DNA of 64,000 bases from Melioribacter sp051488685. Its GTDB lineage: Bacteria > Bacteroidota > Ignavibacteria > Ignavibacteriales > Melioribacteraceae. Of the stretch, positions 1 to 9,700 are shown one piece after another. Made by a program: the position numbers and the translations under genes. The DNA is taken from the NCBI RefSeq assembly GCF_051488685.1, contig NZ_JBPSEH010000008.1:1-64000 (forward strand), written 5' to 3'. Under the pieces are notes generated by a model. It worked only from the letters and a program-made list of their open reading frames with translations. It did not search any database and had not been told where the DNA came from. Within the stretch, counting starts at the first letter, position 1; the number at the start of each line of letters is the position of its first letter.

Positions 1-428
1 AAACATCAACCTACCAAGGGAATCCATATTCTGAACAACGATTAGCTAAAATTTCCCCGAACGATGGAGATGTTTGGATGCAAACGGTTGGATTTCTAAA
101 TCCAGATTCGTCAATGGATTATTTGACTGCAAAATATTTAGTCGATTTGAACACACCAGCTAGCAAATTTAAGGACGTATTTTCTCTTGTATCTTCAAGA
201 GGTACATCTGGCACCGAGGTTTCAGAAATTTATTATGCAAAATATTATGGTCATATTGGTTATTCTGTGATAGGTGATAGTAGTTCCTTTTTACTCGTTA
301 ATTACATGCGTATCAATGGAAAAGAAGTTGGAAAGTATGTCGAAATGGAAAATTCCAAATCAATTATTAAAAATAATGGTTATAAAATGCAGGATCCATT
401 TTTGTTGTTTCTAAATAACAAAAGGTGA
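1..428 (+). CDS. C-terminal part of an unrecognised protein (cut by window edge)
   Basis: The frame is open from the left edge of the window (first full codon at base 3) to a TGA at 426-428, so the true start lies outside. An internal ATG at 78 would make a 116-residue protein, but the 25 codons before it read like protein, so I do not use it as the start. The visible part is polar with many Tyr, Ser and Asn residues and no membrane segment; it ends FLLFLNNKR. I recognise no family. The next gene follows after 6 bases, so the two are probably co-transcribed. Both would belong to the cassette that ends at the attC-like site at 1125. Confidence 0.6.
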   Translation, partial: TSTYQGNPYSEQRLAKISPNDGDVWMQTVGFLNPDSSMDYLTAKYLVDLNTPASKFKDVFSLVSSRGTSGTEVSEIYYAKYYGHIGYSVIGDSSSFLLVNYMRINGKEVGKYVEMENSKSIIKNNGYKMQDPFLLFLNNKR

Positions 429-434
429 TAGTCC

Positions 435-1091
435 ATGAAAACATTAATCTTTTTTTTAGTAGTTTTTTCTATGAATATTTATTTAGCACAAGGAAATAAT
501 TCCTCCTCTTTATTCTCAAATGTGGCCGTAGGTATTTATGGTGGAATTAATATTAGCAATGATTCTAAAACTGGAGGCACCTTTATTTTAGATCTTAAGC
601 CAGAATTAACACACAATTTTAATATGAATTTAGCGCTAGGATATTCAAAATCATTTGCCGGTGACTCCTATTCTGTAAAATCTTATTCAATAAATACGAT
701 TAACGGTATTCAATTCTATTATGCACATCAATATAATGTTAATGAAAAGAGCTATGATATAATTCCTCTTTATTTGGGAGTACAATATATTTTTAAGCAA
801 AACACATTGTCACCATATTTTTTGTTTAATCTTGGTTACAATTTTATCATTGATACTAAATATTTTAAATCTCCTACAGTGTCAATATCCTATCCATCAT
901 TGGAGGATATACCAAATGAATATAAAATAAAAAATATTGAAGATAATCCCTCTAATTCGTTTGGAATACTTGTTGGATTAGGTACTGAATTAAATATTTC
1001 TTCAAAATTAGGATTGGATATTAGATATTTCTATAAATATGATACTAAGATAATTAACACGCATAATTTAATCATAGGGATAATCTTTTAA
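435..1091 (+). CDS. Outer-membrane beta-barrel-like protein
   Basis: A 218-residue protein with a clear signal peptide at residues 1-19 (MKTLIFFLVVFSMNIYLAQ). The mature part has alternating hydrophobic and polar strands, Gly/Tyr/Asn-rich stretches such as LALGYSKSF and FGILVGLGTEL, and a C-terminal phenylalanine (LIIGIIF), as expected of a small 8-stranded porin-like barrel. A ribosome site AAGGTGAT sits about 7 bases before the ATG. The 6-base gap to the upstream partial gene suggests an operon. No specific function can be assigned. It is the last gene before the first attC-like repeat. Confidence 0.7.
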   Translation: MKTLIFFLVVFSMNIYLAQGNNSSSLFSNVAVGIYGGINISNDSKTGGTFILDLKPELTHNFNMNLALGYSKSFAGDSYSVKSYSINTINGIQFYYAHQYNVNEKSYDIIPLYLGVQYIFKQNTLSPYFLFNLGYNFIIDTKYFKSPTVSISYPSLEDIPNEYKIKNIEDNPSNSFGILVGLGTELNISSKLGLDIRYFYKYDTKIINTHNLIIGIIF

Positions 1092-1124
1092 TTATTATTA
1101 AAGTAGAAATGATCTTATAATGCC

Positions 1125-1312
1125 ATATAACCAGTTTTCCAAGCCGACCGCTTTAAAGTTAGCGGCATTAGTATAATTATAAAGTTGCGTTGTAAAAGTA
1201 AGTTGCTTTTTGAATGTAGTTAAGTAAACGAAGTAATTAATAAATTATTGGCATTGGTTTTCAAAGTTGCATTGCTGTTATAGGCGGCGGCTTAAAAACC
1301 ACGCCGTTATAC
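1125..1312 (+). repeat. attC-like recombination site, copy A (188 bp)
   Basis: The outer boxes are ATATAAC (1125-1131) and GTTATAC (1306-1312). After a 9-base spacer comes AAGCCGACCGC (1141-1151), which pairs with GCGGCGGCTT near 1283-1292 except for one extra A. This is the layout of integron attC sites: box, 9-base spacer, inner box, and an extrahelical base on one arm. The inner box resembles those of class 1 integron cassettes. The centre is AT-rich and contains AAAGTTGC-G/A-TTG twice (1181 and 1264). The site is longer than most known attC sites. The sequence is closely similar to copy C at 10117 and more distantly to copy B at 5263. Confidence 0.72.
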
Positions 1313-1697
1313 TTACTTAAAAATTTCATTGGTGTTGCTGAATTTATGCCTTGTTCTTTTTTTATTTAAGTTATCATGTAAATGGGATTTGAAACAATTT
1401 CAAATTTATTCATAAACTATACTTATGAATATTAATTGCATTGTGCATACAAATTATTCCTAAACAAATTGAATAATGAGATGAATGCTTTGTTGAAAAA
1501 GCCTCGTTCAACATAGTATGCCGTGTAAAATAAACTGATTAATAAACTATAAAAAAGGAGAATCCCCTATGACTGTCTAAACGGCTGATAAGCCAATTTT
1601 CAAAACTTAGAGGGTATTTCCACTTGAAAATAAAGTGAGCGAACTTTTTCCAACGAAATGAAGACATTTTATTTATTGAAAACAAATGGAGTAAAAA
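1313..1697 (+). promoter_or_regulatory. Leader region between attC copy A and the protease gene
   Basis: No gene of normal size is visible here. The block 1371-1402 (TTATCAT, AAATG, ATTTGAAA, AATTTC) recurs at 5507-5537, at the same place after attC copy B, and probably belongs to a promoter or leader shared by the cassettes. A strong ribosome site AAAAAAGGAG (1551-1560) precedes a three-codon ORF, ATG ACT GTC TAA (1569-1580). Two small hairpins follow: GGCT-gata-AGCC near 1583-1594, and CACTT/AAGTG shortly after. The protease ATG at 1698 has a weak GGAG site 6 bases upstream. Confidence 0.4.
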
Positions 1698-3782
1698 ATG
1701 AAATCTATTATTAAGACGTCATTAATCATACTATTTGCCAGTTGTCTAAGTTTTGCTCAATTAACTCAGGTTACTTCCCCCAATATGTATTCGGAGGTGC
1801 CAATCTACAAAAACGCACGAGGTGAGCAGTATGCTAGTGTGATTGTATTTAAATACAAGAATAAGCTTATAGAACTACCAAAGGGTATATTTTCATTCAA
1901 AAAAGAAAATATAACAAATACTCCTTTCAAAGAATTGTTAAATAATCTTGAAAGCAAATATGGTGAATTTACTATAACTAAAGTTGTGCCTAATGCTGAA
2001 TGGGGTGATAGTATAAAAACTAACAAAAGAACAAAACAAAGAATAAAAGTAATTGATTTATCACAAATTTATAAAATCCAATTTGATAAGCCTGTACCAA
2101 CAGATTCGGTTTGCGTACTAATAAAATCTTTTTCCAATATTGAGTATGCTGAGGGACCTATAATTGCATATTTAACATTAACACCAAATGACCCAGAATA
2201 TACTGGTGATTATTTATGGTCATTCAATGCAATAAAAGCAGAACAAGCTTGGAATTTGACAACCGGTTCTTCAAACATAAGAATTGGTATGAATGATCAA
2301 TTTGGAGGTGTAAGTACGGTACATGAAGACTTGGTTGGTAAAGTAGCTTGGAACAATTTAAATAGTAATTATGGAGGTCATGGAATAGTAACTTCCGGTG
2401 TTGCCGGAGCTGCAACAAATAATAATCTTGGTATTGCAAGTCTTGGTTGGAATGTCTCTTTACTTCTCGACTATCGTTGGGGTTCATCAAGCGCTGTAGC
2501 GTCGGTACAAGAGTTAGTAGATGATAGAGGAGCTGATGTAATTAATTTTAGCTGGGTATCGAGTTATTCTTCTCAACTTGCAAACGTCATTCAATATGCT
2601 TTACAAAATGGAGTCGTTTGCGTCGCGGCAGCTGGAAATGATGAATGGACAATCCCTGGAACAAGATACCCTGCAGCTTATAATTTTGGAACAGATGGAC
2701 AAGTAATAGCCGTTAGTGGGACACAGTTGACAAGTGGAGTTGAGCAATTTATTACTGGATTTAATTATAGCCCAGGCACTAACCCCATAAGTGATCCAAC
2801 AAATGCTTTTATTGATTTTGCTGCACCCGGTTCAAATTATAGAGCACTTAGTGATGTTAGTTCAACTGGCTATATCCATATTTGGGCTGGAACATCTATC
2901 TCAGCTCCTTTTGTCAGTGCTTTAGTAGGTTTAATGTTATCAGTCAATAGTTCATTAACTCCTAATCAGATATATGATATATTACAAAGAACTTCAGAAA
3001 AAATTGGACAGTATTCATATGATACAAATGGTTGGAATCGTTATCTCGGCTATGGTAGGATTGATGCTGAAGATGCTGTTAATGCTGCGTCAGGTGCCCC
3101 AGCGAAACCTAAAAATCTTCATTTTACTTATTCTAATTCTGAGCATCCTTCACTCGGTTGGGACGCAAACACAGAATCAAATATAAGCGGTTATAGAATT
3201 TACCGCGAGTATGATAAAAGCGGAACTTGGAGTTCTGCAGGTTACGTAAGTCATCCAACAACAACGTTTATCGATTATGTGGTTGATTATACAAAACCTA
3301 TTTGGGCAAAAACTGTTAGGTATAGAGTAAAAGCAGTGAATAGTTCCTTACAATATTCTGTATATAGTAATATGATTGAGACCACGGGGATTATGGCAGA
3401 CCCAAATATTGTCGCTTCGGATAAAAATGAAAAAGAAAAAATGGCAATAGAAAATTTTGTATTTGCCCTTGATCAGAATTATCCAAATCCGTTTAATCCA
3501 AACACAAGCATTTCTTTTTCACTTCCCCAAAAGAGTTTTACATCCTTAAAGGTATTTGATATCTTGGGAAAAGAAGTAAAAGTACTAGTAAATGACTTAC
3601 TTTCAGAAGGAAATTATAGCTTTAATTTTGACGGAAATAATTTATCAAGTGGTTTGTATATTTATCAGTTAAGTACAAATATGGGTATTGTCTCCCGTAA
3701 GATGTTGTTGATGAAGTTACATTGCTTTGTCGGGGAAGACAGTCATAACGCGCTGTCTTCCCATTCTTTAACGCTAAGCTAA
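1698..3782 (+). CDS. Secreted subtilisin-like (S8) serine protease with T9SS sorting domain
   Basis: A 694-residue extracellular protease. A signal peptide spans residues 1-20 and a propeptide-like region runs to about 165. The S8 domain (about 170-465) has Asp200 (IGMND), His228 (GGHG), the oxyanion Asn314 (AAGND) and the nucleophile Ser400 (GTSISAPF). The His box is degenerate (GGHGIVTSGV instead of GHGTHVAG), but the triad is complete. A fibronectin type III-like module spans about 470-565. The T9SS sorting domain starts at QNYPNPFNPNT and reaches RKMLLMK. T9SS substrates normally end there; this protein runs on for 21 residues through a hairpin (see 3733), so the original stop has probably been lost. 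The Kelch gene follows after 17 bases. Confidence 0.88.
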   Translation: MKSIIKTSLIILFASCLSFAQLTQVTSPNMYSEVPIYKNARGEQYASVIVFKYKNKLIELPKGIFSFKKENITNTPFKELLNNLESKYGEFTITKVVPNAEWGDSIKTNKRTKQRIKVIDLSQIYKIQFDKPVPTDSVCVLIKSFSNIEYAEGPIIAYLTLTPNDPEYTGDYLWSFNAIKAEQAWNLTTGSSNIRIGMNDQFGGVSTVHEDLVGKVAWNNLNSNYGGHGIVTSGVAGAATNNNLGIASLGWNVSLLLDYRWGSSSAVASVQELVDDRGADVINFSWVSSYSSQLANVIQYALQNGVVCVAAAGNDEWTIPGTRYPAAYNFGTDGQVIAVSGTQLTSGVEQFITGFNYSPGTNPISDPTNAFIDFAAPGSNYRALSDVSSTGYIHIWAGTSISAPFVSALVGLMLSVNSSLTPNQIYDILQRTSEKIGQYSYDTNGWNRYLGYGRIDAEDAVNAASGAPAKPKNLHFTYSNSEHPSLGWDANTESNISGYRIYREYDKSGTWSSAGYVSHPTTTFIDYVVDYTKPIWAKTVRYRVKAVNSSLQYSVYSNMIETTGIMADPNIVASDKNEKEKMAIENFVFALDQNYPNPFNPNTSISFSLPQKSFTSLKVFDILGKEVKVLVNDLLSEGNYSFNFDGNNLSSGLYIYQLSTNMGIVSRKMLLMKLHCFVGEDSHNALSSHSLTLS
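3733..3769 (+). terminator. Terminator-like hairpin inside the 3' end of the protease gene
   Basis: GGGAAGACAG (3733-3742) and CTGTCTTCCC (3753-3762) form a perfect 10-bp stem with a 10-base loop, followed by ATTCTTT. It lies within the last codons of the protease reading frame, after the point where the sorting domain should stop. It therefore looks like an original intergenic terminator now covered by coding sequence. The U-tract is short, so termination may be weak. Confidence 0.5.
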
Positions 3783-3799
3783 AAAACGGGAGATTAAAA

Positions 3800-5218
3800 A
3801 TGAGAATTAATTATTTATTACTATTATTTAATCTTTTTTCATGTATAACATTAGCCCAGAATTTTATACAAATCAATTCGTTAAAGGAAGCAAGAATAGG
3901 TCATGCAATGGTTGTTTTGTCTAACGGAAATATACTTGTTAGTGGCGGCGAAGGGGGCTATGAAAATAGCATAAAGTCAAGTGCCGAAGTATATGAGGTT
4001 AGTACAGGTAAATGGAGATTCACACATTCTATGAATGTGCCTCGTGTAAGTCACAATTTAATCTTGTTAGAAAGCGGCAAAGTTTTAGCTGTTGGCGGTT
4101 ATAAGGAAAGAAGTTGTGAATTATTCGATCCAAATACAGAAACATGGGTAATGACTGATTCTGTCCCAAATTACCGGTTACTCGGGCAAACTGTAACTGA
4201 ATTGAAAGACGGGAGAATACTTGTAAGCGGTGGAAATAGTGGAGCAATTGGAGATTCGATATTAGTGACGAAGATACTTCCTGAATGTGACATTTATGAT
4301 CCAGTTACTGAAAAATGGAGCTCCGTTGCAAATTTAAATATTCCACGATGGATGCATTCGTCGGCATTATTAAACGATGGCAGAGTTTTAGTTATGGGTG
4401 GAGTAAGTGAAGAAATGCGTTCCTGTGAAATATATGATCCTATTGAGAATACCTGGATAATTACTGCTTCGATGAATGAACCGAGATCTTCATTGTCATC
4501 AATTTTATTACCAAATGGTAATGTTTTTATTAGCGGCGGTGATTCAATAGGAGTTAATATCATTCCTTGGAAAAAAAGTTGCGAAGTTTATGATGTTACA
4601 ACTGAAAAATGGACATACGTTGACGATATGCTTGATTTCCGTGGAGGACACCAGATTTATTTACTACCAGATTCCAACAGACTTTTAATCTTTGGCGGCG
4701 CCATAATGCAAAGCTCATACGAAGATACGTGGGAATACTACGACTTGACTAGTATGAAACCGATCTCAAAAGGTATTTTCCCAATAAAACTAATCTACAC
4801 TAAGAATTCTTTACAACGTGGAGATGGAAGTATTGTCTTAATTGGTGGGGAAGAATTTGAAATTTCTTCTGATGGAATGCCATATTCTTGGCCGACAAAC
4901 AAATGTTATATTTTCAATATTACTACCGGAATAAATGATTATGGAACATTACCCGATAAATACACACTTTATCAAAACTACCCTAATCCATTCAACCCAA
5001 TAACAACAATAAAATACTCCGTTCCTCTTACCGAGCACATTTCTCTGAAAGTATATGATTTGCTTGGTTGTGAAATATTTACACTTGTTGATGGAATGAA
5101 ATCACCTGGGAATTATTCTGTTAGTTTTGACGGTTCTAAACTTTCAAGTGGAGTTTATTTTTATACTTTTACTGCTGGTAAATTTCGACAAACATGTAAA
5201 ATGTTAATGATCAAATAA
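3800..5218 (+). CDS. Secreted Kelch-repeat protein with T9SS sorting domain
   Basis: A 472-residue protein with a signal peptide at residues 1-20 (cleavage near TLAQ). About six Kelch-type repeats follow, each with a NGxxLVxGG-like strand, a CE(V/I/L)YD strand and a TEKW/TxxW turn: ILVSGGEGG, VLAVGGYK, ILVSGGNSG, VLVMGGVS, VFISGGDS and LLIFGGA. The fold should be a beta-propeller used for carbohydrate or protein binding. The last 80 or so residues are a T9SS sorting domain (QNYPNPFNPIT to KMLMIK), so it should be exported and anchored at the surface. A GGGAG ribosome site precedes the ATG. It lies 17 bases after the protease and before attC copy B. Ligand unknown. Confidence 0.85.
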   Translation: MRINYLLLLFNLFSCITLAQNFIQINSLKEARIGHAMVVLSNGNILVSGGEGGYENSIKSSAEVYEVSTGKWRFTHSMNVPRVSHNLILLESGKVLAVGGYKERSCELFDPNTETWVMTDSVPNYRLLGQTVTELKDGRILVSGGNSGAIGDSILVTKILPECDIYDPVTEKWSSVANLNIPRWMHSSALLNDGRVLVMGGVSEEMRSCEIYDPIENTWIITASMNEPRSSLSSILLPNGNVFISGGDSIGVNIIPWKKSCEVYDVTTEKWTYVDDMLDFRGGHQIYLLPDSNRLLIFGGAIMQSSYEDTWEYYDLTSMKPISKGIFPIKLIYTKNSLQRGDGSIVLIGGEEFEISSDGMPYSWPTNKCYIFNITTGINDYGTLPDKYTLYQNYPNPFNPITTIKYSVPLTEHISLKVYDLLGCEIFTLVDGMKSPGNYSVSFDGSKLSSGVYFYTFTAGKFRQTCKMLMIK

Positions 5219-5262
5219 GGACATAATTATTTTATTTCCGTCTTTTGTTTTTAAGGGCGTAA

Positions 5263-5450
5263 GTATAACAAGCGGGTCAACATTGACCGCTTTTTCATTA
5301 CAACATTATTTTATTATAAAGTTTGTTCTATTTAGAATGCATTGCTTTTAATAGTAGTTCCATAAGTGTAGTTGTTTTGTAATTATAATTATTTTCAAAT
5401 AAATAAACATTGTAGTGCGAGGCGGCAAGTTACCCGCCACGCCGTTATAC
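5263..5450 (+). repeat. attC-like recombination site, copy B (188 bp)
   Basis: The outer boxes are GTATAAC (5263-5269) and GTTATAC (5444-5450). Pairing extends outward to 11 bp, GTAAGTATAAC with GTTATACTTAC. The inner left arm AACATTGACCGC (5279-5290) pairs with GCGGCAAGTT in 5422-5431 if two A bases are left extrahelical, which matches attC architecture. The spacer GCGGGT (5272-5277) also pairs with ACCCGC (5432-5437). The length equals copy A, and TTATAAAGTT and TTGCTTTT in the centre align with it, but overall sequence is diverged. The left arm can also fold on itself (AGCGGGTCAA with TTGACCGCT, then TTTTT), giving a terminator-like hairpin. Confidence 0.68.
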
Positions 5451-5577
5451 TTACTTAATACAAATCACAGCTATAAATTTCTGTACTGTTTCTTAGGATT
5501 TTTCTATTATCATAATAAATGTAATTTGAAAAAAATTCTTTATACTATTCTTCAATTACTTTTAAAGAGAGATTGCT
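5451..5577 (+). promoter_or_regulatory. Leader after attC copy B
   Basis: No gene is visible. The start TTACTTAA repeats the first bases after copy A. The block 5507-5537 matches 1371-1402. A TATACT at 5541-5546 and an AAAGAGAGATT stretch before the ATG at 5578 could be a -10 box and a ribosome site, respectively; the -35 partner is not clear. Confidence 0.35.
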
Positions 5578-6771
5578 ATGAAACGAATAATAATATTACT
5601 TGTACTTCCTTTAATGCTTTTAGCCCAGACACGAGAAAAGTATCCCCATGCAGCGGAAATATGGAGTAAGCCCGAAGAAATAAAAGCCATAAGCAATTGG
5701 GCGGGAAGTGTTGACGGTATTTCGGTAAGCGCCGATGGAAAAACATTATATATTTCAGTTGCGGGAATAGCGGTAACAGAACTGAGTGATACCGGATGGA
5801 CAACACCATATAAGTTGGGCTCTCATATAAATATAGATTACTTTGTACAAACGCCCGCAATAACACCAAGCAGTAAAAGATTGTTTTACACGTGGTTGAT
5901 GGGCTCGTTATGGCACATGTATTACAGCGATTGGGATAGTGTTAAAAACGATTGGGGAGAACCGATAAACTGCGGGCCTGAAGTAAATATTCCCTATTAT
6001 GGAATATCAGGCGCTACTGCACCCGATGATACAACAATAATATTTAACAGACCTGACCCTGTTTATATTGCTTATTACAATAAAGAGACAAAACAATATA
6101 ATAATGTAAAAGGGTTTCCTGGTGAGGAAGGATTAAATTTTGTATCAGCTTATGGTATTACCACCACTCAGGATTTATCGAAAGTATATTATTTAACTAC
6201 ACAGCCCGATACGACACTTGACGGCAGATACTATGTGAAGGAGGATTTAGTAGTTTGCTATAAAAAGACAAATTCAACAGATTATACTCGCCCATATGTA
6301 CTCAATATCAGTTACCAGGCAGACACACTTTATTTTAATAGAGAATATTCTAAACGAGGACAAGCATACCCAACAATAACTGCTGATGGCAAAACACTTT
6401 TTTTTGTTGCAACATATCATGGTCAGCAGACAGTTTACGTTTCTCACATGCTCATTGATGAAAACGGTATCCCGGTTTCTGTGAACAATGAATCGTCTAC
6501 GCTTCCGTCAAATTTCCAACTGTATCCCCCGTATCCAAATCCGTTTAATCCAACAACGACAATAGAATATGAATTAAATAGAGAAAGTAAAATAAGTATA
6601 ACTATATATGATACTCTGGGAAGAAAGGTAAAGGAATTATTTAACGGCATAAAACAAGCCGGCAAACACAAAACAACTTTCAATGCATCCGGACTTTCAA
6701 GCGGAATATATCTTGTAGTATTAAATACATCCTCCGGTTTCTCCGTTAAAAAACTAACTTATCTAAAGTAA
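5578..6771 (+). CDS. Secreted PD40-type beta-propeller protein with T9SS sorting domain
   Basis: A 397-residue protein with a short signal peptide (residues 1-17, cleavage near LLAQT). The body has repeated blades of the WD40-like PD40 type: ISVSADGKTLYISVAG, AITPSSKRLFYTW, ATAPDDTTIIFNRP and TITADGKTLFFVATYH. Residues from about 318 form a T9SS sorting domain (PPYPNPFNPTTTIEY to KKLTYLK). It should be exported to the cell surface. The blades suggest binding or sensing, with no enzyme motif visible. The next gene starts about 20 bases downstream, so both probably share one transcript, inside the second complete cassette. Confidence 0.8.
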   Translation: MKRIIILLVLPLMLLAQTREKYPHAAEIWSKPEEIKAISNWAGSVDGISVSADGKTLYISVAGIAVTELSDTGWTTPYKLGSHINIDYFVQTPAITPSSKRLFYTWLMGSLWHMYYSDWDSVKNDWGEPINCGPEVNIPYYGISGATAPDDTTIIFNRPDPVYIAYYNKETKQYNNVKGFPGEEGLNFVSAYGITTTQDLSKVYYLTTQPDTTLDGRYYVKEDLVVCYKKTNSTDYTRPYVLNISYQADTLYFNREYSKRGQAYPTITADGKTLFFVATYHGQQTVYVSHMLIDENGIPVSVNNESSTLPSNFQLYPPYPNPFNPTTTIEYELNRESKISITIYDTLGRKVKELFNGIKQAGKHKTTFNASGLSSGIYLVVLNTSSGFSVKKLTYLK

Positions 6772-6793
6772 AAATTAAACTATGAGGTGCTTT

Positions 6794-9700
6794 ATGAGAT
6801 TCTCAAGATGTATTTTGCTGTTATCACTGCTCCCGCTTTTCGCCCTTTACGGGCAGTCCGGTTATGAGGAATTCCACTGCTATGTAAGCAGCGAGGGAAT
6901 TCAGCTTCAAAAAACGAACTCAGTTCTTACTCTAACAACCGGTACAACAAATCTTGCTATTCTTCTTTGTGTTGAGCAAGGGCAGAATAGAGAAATATCA
7001 CTAACTAATTTTGTTAATCAACTTAAGGACAGAATACCAGATTTTTTTGACAAAACAACAAACGGCAATTACGACGTGAATGTAATTGATGTATTGGTTG
7101 ACAGTGTTGATACGGGAAACAACAAAGCATTCGCGTATGAACTACCTGGTATGCTTGTACCCAAGCCGCCGACCGATACAAACTTTGTTACCCCGCCGTG
7201 GATGGTTAGAAATGTGCTGGCAAAAGCCGATGCCGATTATAACTTTGCCAACTTCGATTCTAACAACGACGGCATTGTTGACTTCCTTGCATTTTTTGTA
7301 ATTAAGTTTGCATCAGGATATGCAAACGGAACGGTAGGATTAAGCATCAATTCATATTACACAACCAACGACCCATATTCCGGCGGGGGAAATATCAGAA
7401 TTGACGGCAGAGGATATTTGTATTCAAGCAGCAAAGCGATAATCCAGAGAAATACAAATGCTGATGCAAATAGGGTAATAGCCGTAAGTGTCCACGAACT
7501 CGGTCATGCTCTTTTTTCTCTGCCCGATATGGATCATTCGGGAGGAACATATTATGCCCATTACAGTTTGGGGCATTTCTGCGCTATGTCGCAAGCAATA
7601 GGATTTAACGGACGACCTTCACCTTATAATCCACAGTTCAGGATACAAAATCAGTGGCTGACTACGACAACATTAACTTCGGGTACAAAAACGTTTACTG
7701 ATCTCCAAAACACCGGTTTGATTTATAAATATGATTTGCCGGTGTATAGCGCTGCAGCATCGAATCAGAAATTCTATTTAACATATCATACTCCATCAGT
7801 GGATAACTATTGGGAAGGCGCATGGCCTATACCAAGAGACGCTCAGGATAATAAAAGAGGAGTAATGATTTGGCATAATTCACCAAACGGCAGCTACAGT
7901 AATAAATATCATATGCCGATAGATATAGTTTCAGCACACGGTAAATGGGAATGGGATTTATCTAATGCGACATTAGATAGTGTAAACATTTCTTTAACAG
8001 AAGCAGTAAATACTGGTATACCCGATCCAATTAAAGGGTTAGATAGTTTAGAAGTGCGTTATTCATATATAAAATTCAGATGGACACCATCGATTCATTG
8101 GTGGACAGCCGAACCTGTATATGCAGACTACCGCATTGGAAGCGCTTCATGTTTTTACAATCCAGCTAATCCTAAAATCTTAGCTTTTTATACAAACCCC
8201 AACAGCAACGGTGTCTTGAACAACAGTAGTGAAAATTATAGTCGCACCGTTGGTTCAGATCTTAAGATGACAAACCTACGAATTGAAAGTGGAGTGGTAA
8301 AAGCTGATTTCAGCATAGGGGCTAATGCAAATATTGTTACTGAAAATGCTACACTCAAGAAAGGTAATTACTATTTTGATCAGAATGTTACAGTAAATTC
8401 TGGGGCAACATTAACAATAGAAGCGGGTTCAAAGTTATATTTTGCTTCAGGCACAAAACTTATTATAAACGGGACGTTAAGTGCCGTGGGTAATTCAGCA
8501 AACAGAATAACGTTTGACCGAATAGGAGCGTCTGGAACCTGGGATGGTATACAATTCAATTCCGGTTCAAGTGGTAACGTTCAGTATTGTAATATTAATA
8601 ACGCTACGATAGGTATCCAATGCAACAGCAGTTCTCCCACTATTCAATACAATAACTTGAACAATATTACAAATATTGGTATCTATCTTTATAATACTTC
8701 CCCAAGTCTGCTGCGCAATACAATCCAAGGAAGTTCAGGCAGTTACGGTTACAACGGCATTAGATGCGAAGAATATTCCTCACCATATATTGCGAAAAAT
8801 ACCATAAGATATTTTACTACCGGTATAAATAATTACCGTTATAGTTCACCGAATTTTTCGGAGAACGCTTTTAGCGAAGGTCATAATAAAATAGTAAGAA
8901 CAAGTACGGCAATTTATGGGTGGTATTACTCATCTCCCCTTGTAGGGCAAAACGGTTACCCTTGGGGCTACAACTACATCGATAGTGCTTCAACATACAA
9001 TGTAGAAGCGGCTTGGTATACAAATATTATGGCAGAAAATAACTGGTGGGGAACAGCAAGTCCTCCTTCTAATAAATTTAATGCTGTTTCAAATAGCAGT
9101 ATTGATTATACACCGTATTTAACAAGTCCTCCAAGTTTATCAATAAGAGAGCCGAATCCTTATACTTCAACAGCAATGCCGATAGCATTGAAGATAGCAA
9201 GCGGGGCTACTTCTAGTACTTCAAGCGATTTGTCTTCCAATTCGTTATTTGATGATGAAGACATAAAGACGGCATTGCAATATGAAAGCAAACATGAATA
9301 TCAATCTGCATTTGATATTTATGAGAAAGTATTCAAGAAAGAATTAAATACTGCAAAAGGCAGATATGCTTTTGTAAGATTAGGTGATTGTTTCTTTAAG
9401 CTGAACAGAAATGGAATTGATAAATACTTAGCTGGTATATCTGATTCTTACAAAAGCTTAAAGAAAGATGAAATTTCAGTGATGGCACTCGATTTAATAA
9501 ACCGCGAATTACTTACATACAGAGAATACGAAAAAGTAGCAGATAATATGAAGAAAATTAAAAATGAATTCAGAATAAATTCAGAGATTGAAAAGAGTGC
9601 GTTATATGGACTTATTTCATTGTATGTTAACTGTCTTGGTGACACAAAATCAGCTTCAAATTATTACGAAGAACTAAAACAAAAATATCCTAAAGATGAG

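Noticed and set aside
5415..5669. 84-residue ORF across attC copy B and the PD40 start
   Set aside because: It begins inside the repeat, overlaps the signal peptide of a well supported gene in another frame and has no ribosome site.
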